Shown here: positions 52,248 through 60,163 of the stretch, piece after piece
Position numbering within the stretch: position 1 is the first letter of the stretch
How the letters are laid out: each line of letters opens with the position of its first letter
NCBI GenBank assembly: GCA_900110635.1
Contig: FOEK01000009.1
Span: 62,001 to 126,000, forward strand
Source: Lachnospiraceae bacterium NE2001
Lineage (GTDB): Bacteria > Bacillota > Clostridia > Lachnospirales > Lachnospiraceae
Reading direction: 5' to 3'
DNA: 64,000 nt
Made by a program: the position numbers and the translations under genes
The notes under the pieces: model-generated
Database searches by the model: none
Told to the model about the DNA's origin: nothing
Seen by the model: the letters and a program-made list of their open reading frames with translations, nothing else

Positions 52248-52305
52248 GTGCAATTGGGGACAGACCTTGGTGCAATGGGGTCCGTCCCCACTGCACATTT
52301 TTATA
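52248..52305. repeat. GTGCA-family composite repeat (locus A6), directly after the RAYT
   Basis: A half-unit GTGCAATTGGGGACAGACC (52248-52266) is followed by the palindrome GGTGCAATGGGG (52269-52280) with CCCCACTGCAC (52286-52296), then ATTTTT. It begins two bases after the RAYT TAA stop and ends next to the Nudix gene's ribosome binding site. Confidence 0.92.
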
Positions 52306-52320
52306 AAGGAGGAAGAAAGT

Positions 52321-52806
52321 ATGGAATATGATTGCTGTTTTACAAATGAGAACAAATGGTTTCGCTACAGGGCATCCGCTATAATTGTGGAGGAAGGCTG
52401 CGTGCTTTTTGCTGGTAATGAGAATGATGATTATTTCTATTCCATAGGTGGTGGAGTTCATATGGGGGAAACTGCAGAAGATGCTGTGAAGCGTGAGGTT
52501 CTGGAAGAAACGGGAATTCCTTATGAGGTTGATCACTTGGCTGTTATACATGAGAATTTCTTCTGTGAGAATCAATCGTATCTTAAAGGGCTGGATTGCC
52601 ATGAGATAGCTATGTATTACGTGATGAAGCCTAGAGGAACTAAGGAACTGAAAAGCGATAGCTATACTCAGGGCGTTAAAGAAAGTATGCACTGGATACC
52701 TATCGAGGATTTAGAAAAATATAAGGCTTTCCCTACATTTATGAAAGACTTCCTCCAAAGTGAACATGAAGGAGTTGAACATATCGTAACTGACGAGAGA
52801 CAATAA
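52321..52806 (+). CDS. Nudix hydrolase
   Basis: A 161-residue pyrophosphohydrolase with the Nudix box GGGVHMGETAEDAVKREVLEETG. The N-terminal strands (YRASAIIVEEGCVLFAGNE) are typical. It cleaves nucleoside diphosphate derivatives such as oxidised dNTPs or ADP-sugars; the substrate is unknown. ATG 52321 has AAAGGAGGAAG upstream; an in-frame ATG at 52267 lies inside the repeat and is rejected. Confidence 0.9.
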   Translation: MEYDCCFTNENKWFRYRASAIIVEEGCVLFAGNENDDYFYSIGGGVHMGETAEDAVKREVLEETGIPYEVDHLAVIHENFFCENQSYLKGLDCHEIAMYYVMKPRGTKELKSDSYTQGVKESMHWIPIEDLEKYKAFPTFMKDFLQSEHEGVEHIVTDERQ

Positions 52807-52830
52807 AATGGTGTAGTGTTAGTAAAAATG

Positions 52831-52884
52831 GTGCAGTTGGGGACAGACCTCCGTGCAGTGGGGACGGACCCCGCTGCACATTTT
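52831..52884. repeat. GTGCA-family composite repeat (locus A7) between convergent genes
   Basis: Half-unit GTGCAGTTGGGGACAGACC followed by GTGCAGTGGGG (52853-52863) paired with CCCCGCTGCAC (52869-52879) and ATTTT. It lies between the Nudix gene (+) and the aldehyde dehydrogenase (-), ending at the latter's stop codon, where it may terminate transcription. Confidence 0.92.
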
Positions 52885-54307
52885 AGCGTTCGAAGAGGTG
52901 GATGAGGAGTGATTTCCACTTCGGGGCGTAGGGGTGCTCGCGCATTGGCAGGTTGAAGTGGGTGGAGCCAATAAGTACGCTCTGTGGATGAGTGAACTCT
53001 TTGAATCCCCACTCGCCGTGATATGCTCCAATGCCTGAATGGCCAACACCATTAAATGGCACGCCTTTCACCATCATATGCAGGCACACTTCGTTGATGC
53101 AGCCACCACCGAACTGCATTCGCTGCATTGTCTTCTTGGCCCATTCGATGTCCCTGGTAAATATATACAGAGATAGGCCCTTTTCACGTTTTGATATCTC
53201 TTTTATCAGGCTGTTGATCTGCGCATCCTTGTATGGAACAACTGGCAGGATAGGGCAGAACAGCTCTTTTTTAACAACATCCTCGTTTGCACCAATCGGA
53301 TAAAGAATCGTAGGAGAAAACTTTAGTCTGGTTCTGTCGCCTGTGCCGCCATAGATGACTTTGTCACGATATTTTTCAACCTCGTTATTACATTTGTCGT
53401 AGGCTGCTTCGTTTATCAAATGTGGATATTCAGGATTGGTACAAGGTTCATCGCCCAGCTGCTTAGTAAAGGCGCATTTCAGCTCGTATAAAAACTTGTC
53501 TGCAACTTCTTCAGCAACAGCCACCTGGTTTATATTGATGCAGATCTGTCCGGAATTAAGAGCTTTGAAAAATGCTATCTTATGTGCTGCATCTTTAAGG
53601 TCTGCGTCTTTACGAATGATGCACCAGTTGCCTGTTTCGCCGCCCAGCTCAAGAGCAACTGGAGTCAGATTCTTTGAAGCCATTTCCATAACGTGTGAAC
53701 CAACTCTGGGTGATCCTGTATAAAATATCTTGTCAAAACGCTGTTCAAGACAGATGTCTGCGATGTCGTGCCCACCGCCCAGAACAGTTACATACTTCTC
53801 TGGGAAAATCTGAGATATTATTTTCTGCATAAGCTCAGTGCAGTGTGAAGACTTTGAACTGGCCTTGATCACAGCCGTATTTCCGCCTGCTATACTTGCT
53901 GCAAGTACGCCGAGAGAGAGTAGTATCGGAAAATTAAAGGGGCTGATGATCAGTGTGACTCCGTAAGGCAGCTTGTATACTTTAGTCACAAGACTTGGAA
54001 AACAGTGAAGTCCACTGAAATGTGTCTCTGGCTTTGCCCATTTTTGAAGCCCCTTTATTATCTCATTTATCTCGAGTATCAGACTGCCGATATCACAGAA
54101 GTAAGCCTCCACAGGATCACGTCCAAGATCTGCGGCAAGAGCTTCCTTTAGTTCAGTTTCATTTTTTATCACAGCAGCTCGGAGTCTCTTCAGCTGTCTT
54201 ATACGGAATTCAACAGGAAGAGTCTTGTCTGTACCGAAAAATCTTCTCTGTGCTTCGACGATCATTTCAATCTTTTCTCTGTTTTCTTTATTTGAATTTA
54301 CAGACAT
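52883..54307 (-). CDS. Aldehyde dehydrogenase
   Basis: A 474-residue NAD(P)-dependent aldehyde dehydrogenase of the class 3/coniferyl-aldehyde type. The general base Glu220 lies in VALELGGETGNW, the nucleophile Cys256 lies in NSGQICININQ, and the proline-rich ISPFNFPILL motif and TGSPRVG of the cofactor fold are present. The C-terminal FGGGCINEVCLHMM and GVGHSGIGAYHGEWGF blocks are typical. It has GGGGGAG before the ATG on the - strand. It is the only - strand gene in the window and is divergent from the sulfhydrylase gene. Confidence 0.92.
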   Translation of the reverse strand: MSVNSNKENREKIEMIVEAQRRFFGTDKTLPVEFRIRQLKRLRAAVIKNETELKEALAADLGRDPVEAYFCDIGSLILEINEIIKGLQKWAKPETHFSGLHCFPSLVTKVYKLPYGVTLIISPFNFPILLSLGVLAASIAGGNTAVIKASSKSSHCTELMQKIISQIFPEKYVTVLGGGHDIADICLEQRFDKIFYTGSPRVGSHVMEMASKNLTPVALELGGETGNWCIIRKDADLKDAAHKIAFFKALNSGQICININQVAVAEEVADKFLYELKCAFTKQLGDEPCTNPEYPHLINEAAYDKCNNEVEKYRDKVIYGGTGDRTRLKFSPTILYPIGANEDVVKKELFCPILPVVPYKDAQINSLIKEISKREKGLSLYIFTRDIEWAKKTMQRMQFGGGCINEVCLHMMVKGVPFNGVGHSGIGAYHGEWGFKEFTHPQSVLIGSTHFNLPMREHPYAPKWKSLLIHLFER

Positions 54308-54480
54308 ATATATTTCTCCCCCTGATCATTCACATTTTAATATACTAGTACACTGTTACCGGATTAACTGGAAATCTGTGTATTAGTATAAGTTATATAA
54401 ATACTTAGTGTAAAGAGGAGTTTTAACAAGAAATCCAGAATGAAAAGCTAGTATTTTTTGGAGATGAACATCATATAGAT

Positions 54481-54530
54481 AAAACCTATAACGAGTTATA
54501 AGTATTAAATATAACTCTGTTATAGGTTTT
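54481..54530. terminator. Long bulged hairpin in the divergent 335-base intergenic region
   Basis: AAAACCTATAAC-GAGTTATA (54481-54500) pairs with 54510-54530 over 20 bp with a single bulged A and a 9-base loop, ending in TTTTATATTT. It can act as a terminator or leader structure for the downstream sulfhydrylase gene. The rest of 54308-54642 is AT-rich with no gene; I looked for a SAM riboswitch here and could not support one. Confidence 0.5.
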
Positions 54531-54642
54531 ATATTTATGCTATAGATTTTTTATGATAATATGACCAAGTAATAAACTATATTTATAATTGGTAATAAAA
54601 AATATTGATAACAAAGAATATCTATTAATAAAGGAGAATGAT

Positions 54643-55911
54643 ATGAAAGACGAAACAAAATGCCTGCATTCGGGCTACACACCAGGAAACTCTGAGCCAA
54701 GAGTATTACCTATTGTTCAGAGTACAACCTACAGATTCGATTCTACACAGGATATTGCTGATGTTTTCGATGATCCTACAAAGGCTCTTATCTATTCAAG
54801 ATTTGCAAACCCAACAGTTATGGCTGTAGAGGAGAAAATCAACCAGCTTGAGGGCGGAGTTGGCGCAATGGCAACTTCTTCAGGTCAGGCTGCATCACTT
54901 CTTTCTATTCTGAATATTGCACAGGCAGGAGATAGCTTCGTGTCTGTTTCTGAGATATATGGTGGAACTATCAACCTTTTCGCATATACACTGAAGAAGC
55001 TTGGCATCGAGTGCATCTTCGTTAACCAGGAGATGAGCGATGAGGAAATCAAGGCTGCATTTAAGCCTAACACAAAGTGTGTATTTGGTGAGACTCTTGC
55101 TAATCCATCACTTACTGTATTTGATATCGAAAGATTTGCAAATATTGCTCACGAGCAGGGCGTTCCACTTATCGTTGATAATACATTTGCTACACCTATT
55201 TTATGTAAACCATTTGACTTTGGCGCTGATATCGTTGTTCATTCAACAACAAAGTATATGGACGGCCACGCAGTACAGGGCGGTGGTATGATCGTTGACA
55301 GCGGTAAGTTTGACTGGACCAACGGCAAGTTCCCTGAGCTTGTTGAGCCAGACGAGAGCTACCACGGAACCTGCTATGTAAGGGATTATGGTAAAATGGC
55401 ATATATCCTGAAGGCTCGTATGCAGCTGATGAGAGACTTTGGATGCTATCCAGCAGCTCATTCAGCATTTCTCTTAAATCTTGGACTTGAGACACTTCCA
55501 ATCCGTATGGAGCGTCACTATGCAAATGCTCTTGAGGTAGCTAAGTTCCTTAAAGCCAGCCCATATGTTGAATCTGTTACTTTCCCAGCTCTTGAGGATG
55601 ATAAGAACCACGAGCTCGCCAAGAAATATCTTGGTGGAAAGGCTTGCGGAGTAATTTCATTTGTTATAAAGGGTGGACGTGATAAGGCTATGAAGTGGAT
55701 GGATTCACTCAGCCTTGCTTCAAATGAAGTTCACGTTGCAGATATCAGAACTTGCGTACTTCACCCAGCTAGTGAGACACATAGACAGCTTACAGACGAG
55801 CAGCTTGTTGCAGCTGGTATCGAAGGCGGTATGATCCGTCTCTCAGTTGGACTTGAGAGCATCGACGATATTCTCGCAGATATCAAGGCTGGTTTCGCAG
55901 CTATCGAATAA
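54643..55911 (+). CDS. metY: O-acetylhomoserine sulfhydrylase / aminocarboxypropyltransferase
   Basis: A 422-residue PLP enzyme of the Cys/Met metabolism family, which makes homocysteine from O-acetylhomoserine and sulphide. The PLP lysine is Lys204 in HSTTKYMDGHAVQGGG. SGQAASLLSI binds the phosphate, and the ETLANPSLTVFD and DNTFATP blocks hold the cofactor Asp. The region DLTNGKFPELVEPDESYHG-type insertion (WTNGKFPELVEPDESYHG) separates MetY from cystathionine gamma-synthase. ATG 54643 has AAAGGAG; a longer in-frame start is rejected. An AAGACAG repeat and a terminator follow. Confidence 0.9.
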   Translation: MKDETKCLHSGYTPGNSEPRVLPIVQSTTYRFDSTQDIADVFDDPTKALIYSRFANPTVMAVEEKINQLEGGVGAMATSSGQAASLLSILNIAQAGDSFVSVSEIYGGTINLFAYTLKKLGIECIFVNQEMSDEEIKAAFKPNTKCVFGETLANPSLTVFDIERFANIAHEQGVPLIVDNTFATPILCKPFDFGADIVVHSTTKYMDGHAVQGGGMIVDSGKFDWTNGKFPELVEPDESYHGTCYVRDYGKMAYILKARMQLMRDFGCYPAAHSAFLLNLGLETLPIRMERHYANALEVAKFLKASPYVESVTFPALEDDKNHELAKKYLGGKACGVISFVIKGGRDKAMKWMDSLSLASNEVHVADIRTCVLHPASETHRQLTDEQLVAAGIEGGMIRLSVGLESIDDILADIKAGFAAIE

Positions 55912-55912
55912 A

Positions 55913-55937
55913 AAGACAGAGAACCGTCCCCTGTCTT
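55913..55937. repeat. AAGACAG-family repeat (locus B4)
   Basis: AAGACAGAGAAC and GTCCCCTGTCTT arms; it starts one base after the metY TAA stop. Confidence 0.9.
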
Positions 55938-55965
55938 TGACTTGAGTTGATGTTGATTAGATGAT

Positions 55966-56012
55966 AAAATGATGTATGTTTTCGGAAGAGAACATACATC
56001 ATTTTGTATTTT
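55966..56012 (+). terminator. Terminator downstream of metY
   Basis: A perfect 15-bp stem, AAAATGATGTATGTT with its complement at 55991-56005, and a 10-base loop are followed by GTATTTTT. Confidence 0.85.
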
Positions 56013-56054
56013 TAGTAACTTTTAGTGATAGATAATAACTATATGGAGGTTAAT

Positions 56055-56708
56055 ATGATCAAGATACTCGTAGTTGAAGACGAGAAGCCTATATCCAATC
56101 TGATCAGGATGAGTTTAAAGGGTGCGGGCTATACCTGTGACCAGGCTTTTGATGGAAATGAAGCTCTGGATAAGATCGACGAAACAGTTTACGACCTGAT
56201 CCTTCTGGACATAATGCTTCCAGAGGTGGATGGATTTGAGCTTATGGAGTACATAAAGCCTCTTGGGGTTCCTGTTATTTTCCTCACAGCAAAGGACGCT
56301 CTGGATGACAGAGTTAAGGGTCTTAAGATGGGAGCTGAGGACTATATTGTTAAGCCTTTTGAGGTTGCTGAGCTTATTGCAAGAGTGGAAGTTGTACTTC
56401 GTAGATATAAGAAGACAGAGGATACATTTGAGTTAAATGGCCTCTATGTGGATGCTTCATCCATGGTTGCTAAGCGAGGAGATAAAGAGATTCCTCTGAC
56501 TCCTAAAGAGTTTGATCTGTTGCTTCTGTTCCTGAGAACACCAAATACAGCGCTTTATCGTGAAAATATTTACGAGAAGGTCTGGGGTGGTGAGCTGGAG
56601 TACGGCAGCAAGACTGTAGATCTTCACGTTCAGAGACTTCGTAAGAAGGCTGGACTTGAGAAGGAGCTTAAATCAGTAAGCAAAGTAGGTTACAGATTGG
56701 ATGTATGA
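56055..56708 (+). CDS. OmpR-family response regulator
   Basis: A 217-residue response regulator. The receiver domain (1-118) has the acidic pair in VVEDE, phospho-acceptor Asp52 in LILLDIMLPEVDG, Thr in VIFLTAKD and Lys in EDYIVKPF. A winged-helix DNA-binding domain (about 125-217) follows with LTPKEFDLLLLF and SKTVDLHVQRLRKKAG. ATG 56055 follows GGAGGT; an upstream GTG in frame is rejected. The stop overlaps the kinase start (ATGA), so it pairs with that kinase. Confidence 0.95.
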   Translation: MIKILVVEDEKPISNLIRMSLKGAGYTCDQAFDGNEALDKIDETVYDLILLDIMLPEVDGFELMEYIKPLGVPVIFLTAKDALDDRVKGLKMGAEDYIVKPFEVAELIARVEVVLRRYKKTEDTFELNGLYVDASSMVAKRGDKEIPLTPKEFDLLLLFLRTPNTALYRENIYEKVWGGELEYGSKTVDLHVQRLRKKAGLEKELKSVSKVGYRLDV

Positions 56709-58123
56709 GTTTTAGGTTAAAGATTACAATTATAACAACGTTGCTTGTGGCCATGCTGTTCAGCCTTGGTTCCACAATAATGATCCACCGTTCCTACATG
56801 GATTCCCTTACAAGGGAGGAAAAAGAAGCGGTGGACAGCGTGCAGATGGTGACAAGCATTATCCAGATATCTTACGAGAGTGGTACTGAATCTGGCGATG
56901 AGCAGCTGGTTCAGACCCTTCGCAGGCTGGGAACATATCAGACATCTTCGGATGTCTTTTTGTTGTATAAAGGAAAGACGCTTATTTATGGAAATGCACA
57001 AGGGGCAAATATCGATGTTAATATTGATCGCCTGTCTTCTGAAATGAATGGCGAAGGCGATATCTATGTCAGCTATGACAATGAATTCTCAGGAATGGAA
57101 TACATCATAGGTGCCTCGGAAATCATAATCGATGACGACACCTATATCATCTGTGTCTGCCGCGATGTCAGTTACGTCAGCAATATGCGTAAGAGGCTTC
57201 ATCAGATGTTTATCTATACATTTATCGCACTTCTTTTTACCTCTGGCGTTATTTCGTGGCTGTTATCAACATTTCTTGTTCGTCACCTGTCCCGACTTAC
57301 TAAGGCAACCCGCGAGATTGCTGACGGAAATCTGTCCTACAGATCCAATATAGAAACCAACGATGAGATTGGCGAGCTCTCTCAGGATTTTGACAAGATG
57401 GCAGAGGAACTCGAGGGAAATGTCTCTCTTCTCGAGAAGGCTGCGGAGGAGAAGGACCGATTTATGGGAGCCTTCACACACGAGCTGAAGACACCTATGA
57501 CTTCAATTATTGGTTACGCAGAGCTGCTTCGTACACAGGAGCTTGATGATGAGGATCGTGAGGATGCGCTTCAGTATATATATTCAGAGGCAAAGCGTCT
57601 TGAAAATATGTCCCTCAAGCTTCTTCAGCTCTTTGTTGCAGATAAAGAGAAGCTTGAAATGAAGAAGGTATCTCCGAAGGAAATGGTAGAGGATATAGTT
57701 ACTCATTTAAGACCGACACTTTCGGAGCAAAACATATCGATCATATGTCGAACAGAGGAAGGCCTTGCGCTGCTTGAGCCTGACCTTGTAAGAACCCTGC
57801 TTATCAATCTTATTGATAATGCCAGAAAGGCTATGGATAAGAAGGGAAATATCAGAGTTGATCAGAAGATGGAAGAGGGTGGCGTGACATTTATCATCAC
57901 AGATAATGGTAAAGGTATGCCAAAGGAAGCAATTGAGCATGTAACTGAGGCCTTCTATCGTGTGGATAAAGCTAGATCAAGAGCCCAGGGCGGCGCAGGT
58001 CTGGGTCTGTCTCTTGTATCAAAGATTGTGGAGCTCCACAATGGAACCATAGATTTCAGCAGTGAGCCGGGGATCGGAACTGTTATTACGGTTAAGTTAA
58101 AGGGAGGTGAGGTTAATGTTTAA
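56705..58123 (+). CDS. Sensor histidine kinase
   Basis: A 472-residue membrane kinase with two helices (about 7-27 and 163-187) around an extracellular sensor of about 135 residues. A HAMP domain follows (about 188-245), then HisKA with phospho-His259 in FTHELKTPMTSIIGYAELL. The ATPase domain has N-box INLIDNARKAM, DNGKGMP and GGAGLGLSLV. The signal is unknown. It overlaps the regulator by four bases, and the next gene starts within its last codons, so the three are translationally coupled. Confidence 0.95.
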   Translation: MSFRLKITIITTLLVAMLFSLGSTIMIHRSYMDSLTREEKEAVDSVQMVTSIIQISYESGTESGDEQLVQTLRRLGTYQTSSDVFLLYKGKTLIYGNAQGANIDVNIDRLSSEMNGEGDIYVSYDNEFSGMEYIIGASEIIIDDDTYIICVCRDVSYVSNMRKRLHQMFIYTFIALLFTSGVISWLLSTFLVRHLSRLTKATREIADGNLSYRSNIETNDEIGELSQDFDKMAEELEGNVSLLEKAAEEKDRFMGAFTHELKTPMTSIIGYAELLRTQELDDEDREDALQYIYSEAKRLENMSLKLLQLFVADKEKLEMKKVSPKEMVEDIVTHLRPTLSEQNISIICRTEEGLALLEPDLVRTLLINLIDNARKAMDKKGNIRVDQKMEEGGVTFIITDNGKGMPKEAIEHVTEAFYRVDKARSRAQGGAGLGLSLVSKIVELHNGTIDFSSEPGIGTVITVKLKGGEVNV

Positions 58124-59330
58124 AGGTGGAAGTATAAAACCTATGATCATAGCGCTGCTCGCTATATCTGCCATAATGATATCATTTTCCTTTCCTTACT
58201 TGGTTTTCGCCTACGAAAATCATAACCTGAATGGATACGGCATTCACTATAATGCTGATCCTGTAAGGATTAATTCGGCTTCTGTGACCTTCACCGAAAA
58301 GCTTCGGAACATGACCTCGGCTATTGATAATTCGTCCTATGTTTATGTCAGTGAAGATAGCACAACTGATTTTGAGGCAAAGCTCACGGCGGATGAGGCG
58401 GCAAATGCTGCTGCAGATGCTTTTATGAATGTGTTCGTGACAGATGAAATGATTGGCAATCTCGGCATGGATAGGACGACACTCAGGTCTTTACTATTTG
58501 AGTCAAAGGATCATTTTACTTCCAGATATCTTATGATCCGTCCGGGCTCAAAGGATATGTACCTCGTGTGGGTTGTGGGAGCTTATAACGATTTCGGCGA
58601 TATGGAGCTTCTCATAGATGATGAGACGGGGATGCTTCTTTCGGTGTATGTTTATTTGAATCAGGAAACTAAGCTTTCATCGATTTTCAGTGAGAATTAT
58701 TCAGATGAAGCATTTGGCAAAACATTGGCTGATTATTATGAAATGAAATATATAGCTTCAGAGTATTCGGCCAGCAGAAGGTCGAGCTCGAAGAATCTGG
58801 CAGGCACAGGCTTTTCGGTGAGAAGTATAAAGCTTATGGGTGCTGATCCTGATGAAGAGATAGTTCTTCCTTATGTGGTAGAGCCTTTATCGGGCGGCGC
58901 ATTTATGGTATATTATAATTTCTACAGCTACTCGGCACTAAACCTGGATGCGGTTGTGACAGATATTCAAATAAGTGATTACTATATAAATGATTATAAT
59001 GTTACAGATGTAGATAATGCATCAACTGATGCTGACGAAAAAGCTGAGACCACTGGGCAAAATGCTAAGAGCTCTAAGAGTGGTAAGACGACGGTTGATG
59101 GTAATGAGTCCCAGCAGGAAGCTGTGGAGAATCCTGAAGATGCTGAAAATGCTGAGCTGACTGAGGAAGTATCTGGAAATGGTGATGGCACCGCTGATCA
59201 GAGTAATACAAATAATCAGAATAACGCAAACAATCAGTCGACTACTCAGGATAATAAAGATAATAATCAGGATACAAAGAAGGATGTAGACAAAGGAACC
59301 GCAACAGATGCAGACAAAAAAGAAAACTAG
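58116..59330 (+). CDS. Extracytoplasmic membrane-anchored protein of the two-component operon
   Basis: A 404-residue protein with an N-terminal membrane helix (about 10-31), an extracellular alpha/beta region (about 35-300) and an Asn/Glu/Lys-rich disordered C terminus (about 305-404). The middle has short PepSY-like stretches (LLIDDETGMLLSVYVYLNQ). ATG 58116 lies within the kinase's last codons with GGGAGGTGAG upstream; the in-frame GTG at 58107 is inside that site. It probably modulates the kinase or is its output. The next gene overlaps it by 23 bases. Confidence 0.7.
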   Translation: MFKGGSIKPMIIALLAISAIMISFSFPYLVFAYENHNLNGYGIHYNADPVRINSASVTFTEKLRNMTSAIDNSSYVYVSEDSTTDFEAKLTADEAANAAADAFMNVFVTDEMIGNLGMDRTTLRSLLFESKDHFTSRYLMIRPGSKDMYLVWVVGAYNDFGDMELLIDDETGMLLSVYVYLNQETKLSSIFSENYSDEAFGKTLADYYEMKYIASEYSASRRSSSKNLAGTGFSVRSIKLMGADPDEEIVLPYVVEPLSGGAFMVYYNFYSYSALNLDAVVTDIQISDYYINDYNVTDVDNASTDADEKAETTGQNAKSSKSGKTTVDGNESQQEAVENPEDAENAELTEEVSGNGDGTADQSNTNNQNNANNQSTTQDNKDNNQDTKKDVDKGTATDADKKEN

Positions 59331-60087
59331 TATTATAATAATAGCTGCCGCGCTGGTGGTACTGCTAGTCATAGGGCTTCTGGTATATTTTATTTCAGGC
59401 AGCTCGTCTGATACATCGCAGAATGAAGAGGCTAGCACCTTGGCTGTTGTAACAACAGAGACCACTGAAGATTCAATGGTTATCACATCGGACTCGCCAG
59501 GGAATAGTGCGGATGAACTAAGCTCCAATGGACCAGGCAGTGATGATGAGCTGAGTTCGGATGGTCCCGGAAGTAATGGAGATAATGAGGGGGAACTTAG
59601 TTCGGATGGACCGGGAAGCGATGGTAATGATGGACCGAATAATAGTTCTTCGTTGGTTCCGTCAGATGATACGTCAAATGTATCAGATGACAGTGATTCC
59701 GCTGTATTTGAGCCAGCTATTGCAGTTGATACAGATGAAGCTAAGAAAGACAAATCCACCGAAGCGAAAACTGAGACAACTACTGAGGCAACAACAGCTG
59801 CTCCAGAAGAAAACTATGTAAATTACACCTTCCGTAACAAGTACCGCCTGGATGAACATTACGAAAAACATGGCAAGGATATGGGCTTCAAAGATGCCAA
59901 GGCCTACGAGAAAGCAGCGTCGGATGTTGTTAACGATTCTCGGGCTATGCATAAGATCGAGAAGGAAGACGGCGATGACGTCTACTATATAGAGGAAACC
60001 AATGATTTCGTCATTGTATCCCCAGATGGATACATCAGAACCTACTTCTGGCCAAACGACGGAATCAAATACTACAACAAACAATAA
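59308..60087 (+). CDS. Membrane-anchored protein ending in a predicted nuclease-toxin-like (BECR-type) domain
   Basis: A 259-residue protein. An N-terminal helix (about 8-29) and a long Ser/Gly/Asp/Pro and Thr/Glu linker with repeated SSDGPGS units lead to a compact C-terminal domain (about 179-259). That domain has EHYEKHGKDMGF, ETNDFVIVSPDGYIRTYFWP and a terminal YYNKQ. The pattern (His184/His188, then a beta strand with F-x-V-x-S-x-D-G-x-I-R-T-x-F) matches C-terminal nuclease domains of polymorphic toxins and phage-associated effectors as I recall them. It may be a secreted toxin or a domesticated relative; no immunity gene is obvious. Repeat A8 starts two bases after its TAA. Confidence 0.65.
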   Translation: MQTKKKTSIIIIAAALVVLLVIGLLVYFISGSSSDTSQNEEASTLAVVTTETTEDSMVITSDSPGNSADELSSNGPGSDDELSSDGPGSNGDNEGELSSDGPGSDGNDGPNNSSSLVPSDDTSNVSDDSDSAVFEPAIAVDTDEAKKDKSTEAKTETTTEATTAAPEENYVNYTFRNKYRLDEHYEKHGKDMGFKDAKAYEKAASDVVNDSRAMHKIEKEDGDDVYYIEETNDFVIVSPDGYIRTYFWPNDGIKYYNKQ

Positions 60088-60089
60088 TA

Positions 60090-60149
60090 GTGCAGCGGGG
60101 ACGGACCCCATTGCACAAAAATATGCAGCGGGGACGGACCCCATTGCAC
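60090..60149. repeat. GTGCA-family repeat, two direct copies (locus A8)
   Basis: Two palindromes, 60090-60116 and 60124-60149, have GCAGCGGGG and CCCCATTGC arms around ACGGA, in the same orientation with a 33-base period. It fills the gap between the toxin-like gene stop and the tex ribosome binding site (60153-60159). Confidence 0.92.
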
Positions 60150-60163
60150 CATGGGAGGAAAAA

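Noticed and set aside
54308-54642. SAM or T-box riboswitch upstream of metY
   Set aside because: No S-box core or T-box sequence could be found; only a single long hairpin is visible.
60002-60163. Longer N terminus for Tex running through two palindromes
   Set aside because: It overlaps the previous gene and translates repeat DNA; ATG 60164 matches the normal Tex start.
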